Below, piece after piece: positions 44,417 through 59,400 of a DNA stretch of 64,000 nt. Positions within the stretch are counted from its first letter, which is position 1; each line of letters begins with the position of its first letter. This stretch comes from Xestospongia bergquistia (taxonomy: Eukaryota; Porifera; Demospongiae; Haplosclerida; Petrosiidae): positions 5,704,001 to 5,768,000 of the forward strand of contig OZ014416.1 in NCBI GenBank assembly GCA_963965975.1. The letters are read 5' to 3'. The notes beneath the pieces are model-generated. The model had not been told where the DNA came from. It saw nothing but the letters and a program-made list of their open reading frames with translations, and did no database searches. A program made the translations under genes and the position numbers.

Positions 44417-47400
44417 CATGATCTCTTATATTCTATTAATAATGCTGTTAATAATGTGTTTTGACAATTAATAATTATTTTGCGATGTGAAATGAATTGG
44501 TGATTATGAAATATTCCTATTGACTGTATGTGTTCATTTATTTACCCACACTTTATTAAGAATTTTAAAAATTTGTTAATATTTGTATATCAAAAACAAT
44601 AAAAATGCAGTTCAAAAATACAGATAGTTGGAAATGTAGAAAAATGTAAAGTGAGGATTATATCTAAAAATAATTATTATTGATGTTAAATAATTATGAA
44701 TGAATTATTTAAGTATGTTAATTAACTGTTATTAATTATTATTATTCATTATCAGTTTTCAAAGTTGATTACTCATGAAGTAATGTACCTATGAAAAATG
44801 ATAACAGACTTATTGACTCATTATTATGATGGCTAAAGCTCAAAACTATTGTTTATAATACACAAATAATATCTACCGTATATCAAGAGAATACAACAAT
44901 CATTTATAGGAGTCATGTACATAACTACTATAGATACAAAGTGTTACTTTATTATAAAAAAATATAGAATCACTTTTAAAATCCATTTTCATAACTTACC
45001 ATATTACTATAGCAATAGTTGCTACAATGACTGATACTGCACACCAAACACCAACATAAAAATTATTAACTATATTAAAAGTAATATTAAGTTATTAGGC
45101 TATGAAACATACTTTGATAAGCTTGTTGAACTGTGCCTTGACCACAAATTTTAGCATTAAATGTATTTTGTTTTTTAAGATATCGAGTTACAATACCTAC
45201 TCTCTTGGTTGACTCTATAGAATAGAGAAAGGAAGCAAATATAGTTTAAAAGAAGTCATTGAATGGCCATATACATGTACACTGAAAACAATTAGCTATA
45301 ATCTGATCAAACAGAAAATGGAGGTATTATGTGTTGACATAGCAAATCATAACATCTTTGTTATTCCTATAATTATTGATAAATTAATTATAGTTTTGTG
45401 TTTGAGTGTCCATTCCTTAAAATGAGGCTTAATACTAAATTTAAACTTAAAGTGTTTAGACAATCATTGATATAAAGGAATATATTGTTTTATTATTAAA
45501 CCAATTACTAGATGCAGTATATATTCGAAGTATATGCATTTATCAGATAAAGTATTTTTGTTAAGTGTAATTGCTAAGTCATAACTATATGTGGAGGATC
45601 GATAATAAACCAGTACATTTTAACAATACTGTAATATATCGTAATTGTATTTTACTTAGCACTTACTTATTGTGTATAATTCTATCTTTTGTTAGGTTTG
45701 ATTTTCTGTGTATTTGTTAATAGGTGCTTACTATATTCCTTTTGTAATAGGTAACAATGTTTAGTTGTGTTAATACTCTTTCTTTAATGCTATGTGTTAC
45801 TTTTTAGTTACCCCTTTCTTTGTTGAGTTTTCTATTTAAACTTGCTTGCTGTTGTTATTGATATAGAGAGATTTTTTTTCAAATCATATTTTGTGAATTC
45901 AGTGGTTTAAGTTACCACAAATACCTTACCAGTAGTGGTCAATAACTCCAACAGATCATCATCACAAATGTCACCACATCCCTTTGTCTTGGCTACATAA
46001 ATAACAGTATAAAATAACTATGATGATTACTCTTTATAAAGGCAACAATAACTAAGATTGATTTTTTAAAAGTGAAGACACAAGTACAAAATCAACTAAA
46101 ATGCAATAACCTAATTTTCTGGGACTATATAAGGACTCACCTTTTAAGAACTTTTCTATCTCTATCACAACAAATTTACTTTCAATAGGTGGACTTTCTA
46201 TTGTCTGTAAAATTGTGTTCCAAGTGACAGGTTTAGGCATTGTATCCATCCAAAGTTGTAACACTTCAGCAAGTTTTTCAATGTCTTTTGAGGTCTTGCT
46301 TTGTAAAGAGGCCAGGTATACATATTTAATTCCAAGACATTCACCAATAATATTCCATTTAAAGGCAATATCTGACATTAGTTTTAGAAGGTCACATTTC
46401 TCAGGACATGTTTCTAATAAATCAGAAAAAGCATGGTCATCAGTGACAATAATGTATATGTATATACAGTATTTGGGTAAGAAAGCTATCATTTACTAAA
46501 CAATTGCCTTAAATATACACTCAGATGTGTATATCAAACCTTTTAGACTTGAAATATTTGTAGATTGAAGGCGATTTTTTGAGACTTCTATAATTTCATT
46601 TTGTGTTAAACATGGACTTGAAAGAACCTTAATTCATGAAATATATGTCTTAAAATAATGAGTACAGGGATAATGTATTAAATTAGTAATTGATTGTGCT
46701 CATATATAAAGATCTATAGTCTCATATATCATATAATAATGAAGACATGTATAAGGTTTAATATAGTACTGTAACTTACCAAAGGATTTTGTCCAGTGAA
46801 AAAACTATAGTCATTGAGCTGATTGGAAACATCAGAATAGGTGCTACCTTTGGATGTATTATAAGATGAAATTATACTAGGGACAAATTCTTGTATGTGT
46901 TGAAGAAATTTGTCTGGAATAACTTCATTGGTTTTGGCATCAGAGAATAAGGCGTGGATGACTGCTGGTGCAAGGGAGATGTATGGCTCATGTGGACAAA
47001 TGTATTTGACATTGATTGAACTATCATGAACTTCATTATGGTCAAATATTTCCTCATTAACTAGCATTCCTCGAGCTACATCATTTACTTTATAAAGTAT
47101 TCGTTCAGAAATAGCCTTACAACGAATGTCAGCTAAAGATCCAGGAGGAATTATGTACTCTTCAATTATACATGGGCACAACTGCTTTTGAAGAGAAAGA
47201 ATCAGTTTTATAATAGAGCAACACATTTTTTGACTTTCAACTTCATTAACATTGGAAACAAATACAGTGACACATCTATTATCATCTGTCACTTCTACTA
47301 CTACATCCTTTCTATGTTTCCAATAAATACCATTCTTCCAGACTGTACATCGACGATTCAACTGTTGTATAGGAGATCTTTTGTCTAATTCACCAAGTTT

Positions 47401-50400
47401 ACGATGACGAGGAAGGGAGTATAGATATGCTAACCGAAGCAAAAGAACATGAAGGAAGCGAACAGAGAGGAATTGAAATGAATTTGGGCAATATAAACAC
47501 CAACCAAATCCATTTTGGAAATGCTCATTCAAATTTGAAGGAGGCTCAGTGGTGACAAGGGCAGGAAAGAACAGGACTTCTAAATCAGAAAATTTATCTG
47601 ATGAAGACAAGTTGGTAGTAATAGTATTCAGGGTGTCTAAATCGATAACATGACAAAATTCCATACATATTAAAAAATCAATAAGCATACTTGTATCATA
47701 GGTTGGAAAGAGCTTTTGCAAAACAGAAAGATGGACAATGCCAGTGTTGCTAGATGTTGGTATAGGAAGATGTTTGATGTTCTTATTAAAAAGAACACCA
47801 TTAACTTCAGCAAGGAGAAATGATTTCTTTACTACAATCCAACTTTTAGAAACTATTTTATTTCTCAGAAACAGAACAAGACCTTTGTCACTGAGAACTG
47901 ACAAGTAGTCAAGTAAAATTGTTTCATCTGAAGGGAGGGAAGGATCATTAAGATCTTTTAAACTTTCAATAAGTTCTTTAAGGCTAATAGCTACTTTCTG
48001 TAGTTTTTGGAGGTAGGCATAATGCACATGGCAGTAATAACTAATGCTGTCACACTTATCAAGGACAGCCTTACAACTTTCACGAAGATAAAGGATGAAT
48101 TCAGGAAAACCTTTTCCACCTGGGCGATGACAATCCATAGCAACAAAACTTCTATACTTTTGCTTATGAATAGCATCTTTAACAACATAATTCACAGACA
48201 ACTTGAATTCATCATGACTGTTGGTAAATTGATCAGCAAAGCTTCCAACGACAATTACTTGAGAAGGTTTAGTTAAATTAGCACAAATGTTTTCAATAAA
48301 GTTAGACCAGTAATACAACTGATTCTCAAAGTAGTCAAAACCTTTGCTTGAATCTATCACTATTATAAAAACTGCAGGAGTTCTCAACATAAGATTCTCT
48401 AGCACAGCTGCATGACTACTATAATATTCTTGATGACCAGCAAAATCATAAAGAATAACATTTCCAACTTCATGACTATGAATATTATGATAGTTAATAC
48501 CAGCAGTTTCCAATTGGACACCTTCGATGCATTGAGAAGGGTTGTAGTGATAATCAGCAGGTTTATCAGCACGATATATAATACATTGGGCTAATGAACT
48601 CTTTCCAGCTGTCATGTTTCCACAAAAGAACACTTTTCTATATGAATCAACTGGATAGTCATGACAACTTTTCTCAAATGGCTCAAACATCTTCAATATT
48701 TCAAATCTATTTGGATCGTTCAGTCGGACTTCTTCTAGTGGAGTTTTCCGAAGACGGTTACAATAAAGTGGATTGACTTTTCCAGTGTGAAGTAAATATG
48801 ATATTACATCTACTTTACCATTTGCACAAGCAAGATGTAAGAGAGAGTCCCCATACTGTGAAGAATAAATAAATACAATAATAGTTATTATCAATACAAT
48901 CTAGATTATATATATATATATATATATATATATGATAAATGCATTATGTTCTACAATCTCCTAGAGAGCAACAATGAAAATTTTGTAAACAATTTTGTTA
49001 TATGTATGTTAATTTCCTTTAAAATATTGATAATAAAAAGTCAATAATGTGTTACGTACATTGGATGTTAAAGGATAAAACATAATACACATAGACAGAA
49101 ATGGACAGAATCCTACAATTTGAAACTAGTGGATTCAGATATTAGTCTATGCTGCTTCCTGCATCCTTGTTGTTTGATTTAAGTGCTATATCAAAAAGAC
49201 CATAAAAATTCAATGTTTTTAACTTATCATATGATTGACATCCAGGTAACATACTGAAATGGCAAGATGTAGTTCATATGGTGTGATGTTTTGCAAATGA
49301 CAGTTCACTGAGGCACTAAGGTTCTTTTGCTAAGCCATAAATTTAATAGAATTATAATTTTGTAACACTTACTACTCTCTTTGCTATATCAAAAAAAATA
49401 AGAAAGGAAACTCGAGAAAACTCCTCAACCGAGTCACTTACAAGTGCAAGTTATAAATTATGTGATAACTATAATTATTCGTCAAATATACATAGACATC
49501 TGATGTTAACAGAATAAGATAAGTTAATTACCATAATTTGAGAACAAAATATTGTAGAAAATTTCCTTGAAAATTTAAATAATTGATTATTGTATATACA
49601 GTAATTTTCTAAGTGTGATAAACTCTGCTATTTCGCATGTAACTCTCGCCAATGCAGTGACTTGTGAGGATTAATAAAAGTCATGTCTCATGTTGTGAAT
49701 ATTGTTAGTGATAACCACTAATAATATTTACAATTGTGTCTCTGTATTTTAAACATACATATAAACATAAATTATCTGTTTATATTTGATATACTTTAAA
49801 CTGTCTATAGAATTTTATCATAGTAATGGCTGCTGTCAAAACAACTATTGCTTTGCTAATGCTGTTCAGTCATATCAATCAATTAACAAACTATATTAGT
49901 AAGGAGTATGCTCTATCATAAAAAATAGGCCATACCTACCAATAGCTTCCAATAACAATGGTTGTTAATCCTTTACTAATGTAAAATTAAAAGGATAAAT
50001 CAATATAGAAATTGTTAATATCATGCCCACTATTTCATAAAATCTTATATTTAATGGTAGTCCTTTTGTTAATTACTAGGCTCATAGCAAGTTTTTTAGC
50101 AAAGAAAAGGAATGATTACATTCTAGATCAATCAGTTACAGTCACTGACATTTTTATGTGCATATGTATATATGTGGAAGGTGGGAGAATTAGCAAAGAT
50201 TACACAGAACATGCTACTGTTTGCATATTAATTATTCATGATATTAATTATTTGGCCATTAATGAATATAGTCATTGTTGATGTAGCGACAATAGGCTAT
50301 GTTTGATACACTGCACGTAAACATCAAAATTTGATTTTGGATTATTATTCTCAGAGCATTTTTTGCTTTAGACAAAATGTTATCAAATTATTGGACAGTT

Positions 50401-53400
50401 TGGGTATACTTATTAAAAATGCCATCAATATTAAAGACATTATTAAAAGTTCATACTTTAAAGAGAATAAATCATTAGCAACTATAATTTGACTTACTTT
50501 GTCTATAGCATTTACATCAGCTTGTGACACTTCAATTAATAGCTTTAGAACACCAACATGACCTTTTTCTGCTGCATAATGTGCTGATGTTTGTTTAAGC
50601 TAAAGAGATAAGAGGAAAATTTATTCAATTTTGCGAAAAGTGTAGGTTCTATAATTAAATAAAACATGTAGTGAGTGCAATAGTCAACAATACAGACAAT
50701 CATAGCTATTTTATTATCATGTTAATTTGGCTAATGTCAGGGAAGAAAAAGCGAAGAAACTGACTAAGATAATGAAAGTGTGTCAGTTTACAATAAACAT
50801 TGCCATCAATGATAAACTAGAGCATTTGGTCACAAACATATAGCTTAACTACCACACTTATAATGATTATCAACTCTATTAACATGATATATATATTCAA
50901 ACTTGACTTTATGACTACATTTAAAAGGTATATGGTATCCAATTATTATAACCACTGAGAAGGTTCTGTTCTGAACATGGTGTCTTTTATAGCGAGATGT
51001 TCACTGTAGACACTGTCTAATCATAAAATCATTTTGCAAAATAACTAACAAACATTTTTGTCTGTCTTGATTGATTGATGTTAACAATACTTTTCCTTAA
51101 TAACAGAACAGATTATGGGGGTGCATGGACTCAATTTGAGCTTAGTATATATGTATTTTATAAGCCCTACCACTGACATGCAAAATAGTGCTAGCTTGCT
51201 AACAGACAGAGAAATTATTCTTCAATAATTTTGAGCCGTTGGCAAGCAATTGCAATATAATATATGTCTAGTATTGCCATCAATTTTAAGTTTTAATACT
51301 TAAGGAAAGGGTCTAGTAATATTAGTAACCACAGGTAATTTAGATGTGTTAAGCAGCCCCAAATAAGGTACATGTTTCTATGAGTAATACTTTATGAAAT
51401 CATTATTACCAGTGTTATTAATAACCACAGTATTTTAGACAATTTCTTAGTAACACCCAGATAATATCAAGTTAGAAAATTAAAATGACAGTACCTCACT
51501 ACTGGCTATTTTTCTTATGTTCCAGTGTTTAGTGTTTAAGTTTTATGATGGGTATCTAGTAACAGTTTAAAAGTATAGTGTAATGCTGATAATTCAACTG
51601 TTAAATCATCAGAACCTTTTGACACAATGGTACAGTATGTCTCAAACTACTAATATGCTTTTAAGGATATGCACTATTATTATAACAGCCCACACCCACT
51701 GATAGCTGACACCATGTTTGTTAATCATTCGTTAATCCTTTACTAAGAAAACTCTAAACAAAAAGTCGATATAGAAATTTGAAACAGTCCCAACTAACAT
51801 ATTATATATCTATATTAAATACTGATTTAAATCTAGTAACATAATTATAGCAATTTCTACATAAAATGTATGCTGACCTTGTCATAAACATTAGGATCTG
51901 CATTGGAGTCTAACAGTAGCTGCACAATATCACAGTGACCTAATGTTGAGGCTAGATGTAGAGCTGTTACTTGAAACTAGAGGAAGTACATGAGTATTTA
52001 TTGTTGCTATATTAGTATAAAGATCTATAATAAATTATAATAAATAAACCTCTGACAAAATTGACTACATATTAAATTAAACAAAAATAAAATTGTAGAA
52101 TGTTTCCTAAGATAGTCATACTTCTGATTACACTGGTTATGCTGTTTTCCATATCATTGAAAACTAGAGGTTTGAAGTAGTTATCATAGGATAATAGAGA
52201 ATTCTTATTATTAAAAGCTGAAAGGCTAGATTTGTAAGAACTTTTTCTCTCTTCAGGTTAATTGCTTAACACTTGGTCTTTGAGCAGTCATGCTCGGGTT
52301 GAATTACTGATGGAAAGAATACATTAAAAATTTATTGGTTGCTAAGTGTTTTGGTAGTTGTTAAAAGCAGTTAAATTTTATTCACTATTTCAATATCGAT
52401 ACAAACAAGTCCAAAAGCAGACATTGAGTATCATAAAACACAGTCAAATCTTATAACTGTCTAGCATATAAAGTGAACCAGCAAAAATAACAATAACTAA
52501 CTACTACAAATATATTAATAATTTATAAAGTTCAGTGATATAAATACAATTAATTAATTAATACAAGTATTAGTCTGGTCTGAAAAAAAAGAATTAATAA
52601 AACATTATAATTTCATAATGGCTACCTGTATTATTACTACCAACACCATTTTCTAACCACACCTCTTAGGAACATCCAGATAAAATCAACAATGTACTTG
52701 ATTTACTTATCTAGTGGTACCTCCCTTAAGGATTACCTGGTTTAATATTGGCCCACAAACTAAGTAGACTTCAAACTTTAGTCAACAGGATTTAATGATA
52801 AAAGTATTCATGTTATTTGTGGGCTGATATTCACTGACCATGAATATCATTTACCAAAGGACAAGATTACATCAATAAATACAAGTCTACTAGGTCATAT
52901 AAATAAAGTAATTGTCTATTGCTAAACTTGAATTTTGGAAAAGGTTATACTGATTGTGCAAGGTATTAAGGAACTTTTCCAAAATGTCAAAAAAGGCATA
53001 TTAAAGGTTTGGGTCAAAAATTCCTTGTTCATTAACATTGTATGACAATGTCAACAGAGTAAATGATAGAAAACTCTTATGAACATAAGAAGAGATAAAT
53101 TAAATTGCCTTCTAAATAAAACAATGTCTACAAGAGTGAGTGAGGCTAAATCTCTTCACTACCTATGGATGCCCTCCTTTGTTACAGAATATATTACTTT
53201 AAAAAGTAAATGTTAACAAACAGCAGTAATTTATTGCTATTTAATCAGCAATTAACCTCATAATGATGGACATTGATATTAGCACCTGATCCAAGTGCTA
53301 GAGTGACATTTTCTATATCACCATTTTCGGCTGAAGTCAAGAGTAAGGCATCCTATTAAAATTAATAATATATTATGATTGTGACATGTACCCACATATA

Positions 53401-56400
53401 ATTATGTCATGTTTATAATATGTCATAATATGTAAGATCACTATGTCAATATAATTATATACAGTAAATATATTATTACATTTATCACTTACATTTCTAA
53501 CCTGATCCCTATTTCTTGCTTCAATAGAACATAAGAGATGAATAATGTTATCATGACCTTTCCAGTAAGCTAAATGAAGTGGAGATTGTCCCCACTGCAA
53601 AAAAATATTTAATGATAACCATTGATTAAAATTGTTGAAGTGACATATCTAGAAATATAAATGTACACATGCACCAAAAAAATGAACTGATCAGGTTTAA
53701 ATTTCTACAGTGTCTAAACTCACATGAAAACACCAATATTCGATTTTTGACCTATAAATTCAATCTAAACCAAACATCAGCAACTTTAACCTCATCTACT
53801 CTACACAAACTATACAATAGCATAACATTGTGAATAATGTTTTATTTTATGTGATATTACATAGTTACTCACAACAATTATAAAATAATACTATAATTTG
53901 TTACTATAAACTACACTTAAAAACAATAAAATACAACTTTATAAAAAGTTACAATTGAAGCCATTAGAATAAAGCATGGAGGTTTTTAAAAAATTATGTA
54001 TAATGCTATAACATATACCATAAATTAGACTATTATTGTCTAAGTCCTAATAATACAGTTTACTAGACTAAGGATATAGCACTATTATAATAGCTCCTTT
54101 ATCTTCTAAAAATATAATAAACATAATCTAGAGCTCATAATATATATGATGTATACATAATAGGCAAGAGGAGGAAGCATATTGAATGTGTCCTCACGAA
54201 TACCTAATATGTAAAAAAAGAAAGAAGCAAAATTCAAAGTATGATATTATGCCTCAATAGATGTAGTAATGATAAGAGAAAAGATGGTGGATATTTTGTA
54301 GACCATTCCAAACTGATATGTAAATAAGTGTGGGAAAAATATTTAATAATAGAAAAAGCATGGTTATGACTCATTAAACTGTTTTTTAAATGTTTGTTTT
54401 GCTACTATCAAAGAAAATAACTTTTGGCATTATTAAGATTGTAAAATCCAGTTGTATTAACAATTGTTTATATATCATAGAAGGAAAAGATAAAAGACTA
54501 CAAATAAGAGTTACTTCTGTTCACCCATACAGTTTACTTGAAACATTAATTAAATGGTGTGAAAAGGGTTAAGTCATTAATTGTACTCAAGTACTCATCA
54601 CATTGACTTGATCTATATCCTGTCCTACTAGACAGTTAGTACTACATGTATGTACATGTTGTAGAAACGACAAATAAAAAGAAACTATACACAATACACA
54701 CTGACCTTGTTATAAATATTAGGATCTGCATTTGATTGTAGAAGAAATTGGACTATCTCAATGTCACCATTACTTGAAGCATAATATAAAGCGGTACTGT
54801 GATCCTAATAATAAAACAATAAAGAATGAAAATATGTCTACTACAATTTGTAAAATACTAAAGTAAAGGTGTAGAATTAAGTCAACTAATCAGTAACAAT
54901 ATAGTGAAGATATCACAGCAATATTTGACATGATATTATAGAGTTAGCAAATTAAAAAAATATGTCTGTGCACAGATGAAGCAGTGACTTTGTTGATGAC
55001 AGACTTAGTCTAATACTTGTCAAGAATATAATAAGATTGTTTAGTTAGATAGTAAAAAGATTATCATCATAAAATTGTCGTAAGCTTATTTTGATGGCCT
55101 GATTCTCTTGGTATAAGGGATGGGATTGTTGTTAACTTTGAAGACTAGAGAGTTGGCAAAAGCTATGGAACTGGTCAAAGATGTTTTCTCAAGAAATATA
55201 ATTCAGTTACTCTGAATTTGAAGTGCTCATAGTAAGTAATGCTATGTGCATCAGTGTTACAGTATGCAGATTAATTTCATTTTGTCAATCTCAAAAGTGG
55301 TATACAATGGTATTGTTTTTGACTGTTTTGCATGCTGTGTGTGCCAGATGAAAATATCTAGAATTTTCAGACATAATTATACAGCTGCAGTTCACATAAT
55401 TCGAATCTGCTTTATATGAATTTTAAAATATTTCAAACACATTTCATTGTCCCTTAATAAGGCCAATACCAAAAATTAAATTTAGTAAACTGTTCAGTCA
55501 AAACTGAATATAAACTTTAATATAAAGAGTACTATGTAAATCTCACAAAAATTACTTCTTCCATAACATGTGATACTCAATTTTGCAATTGACAAATAAA
55601 AGTTCTAGTGTGAAATGGTGAGCTTAAAGTACAAATCAATAAAGTGTAAGCTTGTGATTATTCCAGACAAAGTAGAAAATCTAACAGGAAGAAGATAGAT
55701 ATTGCTGTTGAATATGACCTTCTTCCAAGTACTCCTATAGCCCTAGTGTAAAGAACAAAAATTTTCTACAAGAAAACCATATTGATAAAAGTGTAAAAGA
55801 GAAGTGTCAGAGGGATCCTAAATGTGTTGACATTGATACTGTATTATTTATTTGGTTCACACCAATTGGTGTCAAGACAATTCCCATCAGTGATGAAGTA
55901 ATGAAAGTGATGGCTGATGAATTAAGTAACAAAATTGACTCCACAGTGGATGAACCTGCTCTAGTTGTTAGCTTTCTCAATTGAAATGATGATATAGCAT
56001 CACATTCTGTTTTATTTGTGGAAAGAATGCTGCTGTAGATTAAGTAAAAAAAATTCTGGACATTGGGACAGTAACACCATATGGTATATAAGAAAATTAA
56101 AACATTAAAAAATTAACTTAACAAAGCTAGCATCAATTAGACATGTTGCAGCCAAAACCAGAAATTTAAGGCAATGAAGCAAGTAAAGAAATGTCAATGC
56201 TCAAAGTAAAAAAAAGAAAAGATAGAAAAGTATGTCTTTTATTATGAATGAATTGCACTATCAGTATAATATTATAATCGTAGTTAAATCGTTCCTATAG
56301 TAAGGGGTTTGTTACTTAAATTGGGTTTTAGCTTTTTTCAACTGTGAATGATTTTGGATTATTGCTTTTTGAACATTTTTGCTAAATTGTTATATCAAAA

Positions 56401-59400
56401 CATTTTAAGTAGTGGACAGTATGGGTATAAGAAACATTCATATTAATCTTGAACTCAGCATTAAATCACATACCTCAAAGGAAATAATATAGAATTCACT
56501 ACAATATGACTTACTTTGTCTGTAGCATTTACATCAACTTGTCCCACTTCAATCAATAACTTCAGAGCATCAACATGACCTTCCTGTACAGCAATATGTG
56601 CTGGTGTTTTTCCATACTAGAAAACAAAAGTAGAAAAGTTTTTCAATTACAAAAATCATAGGAGCTGTCAAAGAATAAACTATATTTTCAATGTAGCAGC
56701 AATCACTGGAAATAATTGTAGCTAATGTGTTACCACATCAAATATAATCAATGAAGCAGAAACTAACAAATCAGAAGTGTTGATAGGTGAAACGTAATGG
56801 CAATCTCATTAGGCAAAAAAGTGAACATTGTGAATATTGTTAGTAATAATATTCACAATTCACCTCTTTGTAATTCATAGATTTTAAATTATTGATAGTA
56901 TTTTATCATAGTAACAGCTGTTGTCACAACAACTATTGCTATGTCAATGCTGTCCAATAATGTCTATCAATTGAAAGTAAGGAATATGCACTATTATAAC
57001 CAGAAATACCTAATGATAGCTGCTTCTGACTATGCTTGTTAATCACATCAAACTAAAACAAGTTGTACCCACTATTCCTTAAAAGCTAAACTAATAGTAA
57101 TAAGAAAGAGTGCTCTTGATTCCTAGTCTTGTATACATGGCCATTGTTTGGCAACTACAACAACCTACTGCTTTATTGTGATAACAGCTAGCTCTGTATT
57201 TAGAAATGCATAAGACATGTCATTGACACTGTATGAGATTTTAGCTCAATAATTTCCCTACATGTAAAAAGATGATTTCTAGCAAAATATCCACTTTGTG
57301 AAAGTCCTATGTCACTACCTTATAACATTAAAAGAAGTTATTATGTTACTTAGGGTCCTATGTCAGTGCAAACATAATAGACTGGTAATATTACAAAAAT
57401 ATATACATGTAATAGAGACAACAAATGAAATACAAACTATACATATTACATTCTGACCTTGTTACAAATATTAGGATCTGCATTTGATAATAAAAGAAAT
57501 TGGACTAGCTTGGTGTGACCATTGCCTGAGGCTAAATGCAAAGCTGTATCACCAACCTAATAAAAAGGCAAAGAATGTAAATGAAAATATGACTACCACT
57601 TTTTAAAATTATTATAGTAAGAGAGTGTATCTAAGTCTGGTAATCATAAACAGTATAGTAAAGATATTACAACAATGTTTGACATCATACTCTAGACTTA
57701 TTAATAGTTTAAAAATATATTTGTACACAGATAATTTATTGATGACAGACTTGGTCTAATTCCTTGTCTATTACAGCAAGATCATCTATAAGTATCCAGT
57801 TACCAAAAAGGTTATACTGCTAACAAAAACAATATATCACTCTAATTATCTCTAAACGTTAATCGTGTTTTATACAGGTTGTGGTTTAACAGACATTTCA
57901 ATTTCATATCGTTTTATCCTCATATAGATTCCTATATCACAATACCATTATGTAACAGTAGAGGTTTAAGTTTTGTTTTGAATATTTTTTGACACACAAA
58001 AAATGTTAATTTTCAAAGCACTAAGTAGTGTATATCTAACTTCTTGTGAAAACATTATATTCTTTATAAATAAATTTAATAATGTAAATTAATGAGCTGT
58101 TTTTAATAGATCAATTAATAATTATTATAATTAAGTAATAACTTACTTTATCTAAATGTTGATTATTTATATCAGCATTCTTCTCAATAGCTTCTTTCAC
58201 CATATCTACTAGTCCTCTTACAGCAGCTGCCAGCATAATCTCATCCTAAGAAATCATAATAAGTAAAATTTTCAATTTACATTATAATAAATACAACAAT
58301 ATACACTAGGAATACATGTGTATATAAAGCCATGCATAAGGTAACAGAGCATGCTTACTGTTCATTTTGATATAACATCAAAAACTAGTAGGATTATTGC
58401 CTGAAATATTTTTAATTTTAACACTTGTGACCAAATAAATCTGGTATGACTGCTATGTAATTTAATACTTTAGTTAATCCTTCAACATTTCTTTGCAAAT
58501 ATTATATGAAGTTAATTGGTAACACTGTTGTATCTTATAGTGTTATATGACATGTTTTAAACTAATGATTTAATAATAGTTACTAACTAGATAAACAATA
58601 TTAAAAGAAAGGCAATGTGGAAAAGAGCAAAACTCAGGTACACAGCAATTATCAATAAAAGGTCGTACTAATTATCCAAAAAATGCATTGTTATGTGAAT
58701 AAGAACTAGGGCAAAAAAGGAGACATTATAACATGTAGATGTACATAAAATAAATGTAACAACAAATTAAACTCTTCAGTTATTCTAAACATTGACTTCA
58801 ATTACATACATGTATACACTTACATAATCAGGAGTAGCACCAACACTTTCCAAGAACTCTACTATTGTGTTATGAGCATTGACATAAGCTACAGTATGAG
58901 GTGTCGTTAATGTAAGATACCGACCTTTACCATCACGAATCTATATAATAAACAAGCATATTCTATATATGAAATAAAATCAACTTACACATATCTGTAT
59001 ACATAATACAAATTATTTAATTTATATTAATATGAATAATTAATTAAGACATTACTATCACAAAATGTAATGGATTTCATTCAATTAAATTATAACCAAT
59101 ATTAAAAAAAGATCATGTATATTATTAATTGTGGATACTAATTCAATAACTTTACAAATAGAATAATAATTAATAAATTGTGTATATGTTGCTTCTAATT
59201 AAAGTATATGTGTGACTAAAAAGAATTAATACTCAATAAATATTATTTTGAATGAATTACGTAAGTTAGTACACACAAATAATAACAGTAAGTTAAAAGG
59301 AAATTAATATCATCTTACATTAAAACGACATTTGAAGTTTGCTCCTTTTTGAAGTGCTTGTTTGACTTTCTCTAAATGTCCATATTCAGCAGACCTCCAA

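Noticed and set aside
48007..48776. Plus-strand frames opposite the Roc exon
   Set aside because: Antisense shadows of a well-supported 692-codon exon.
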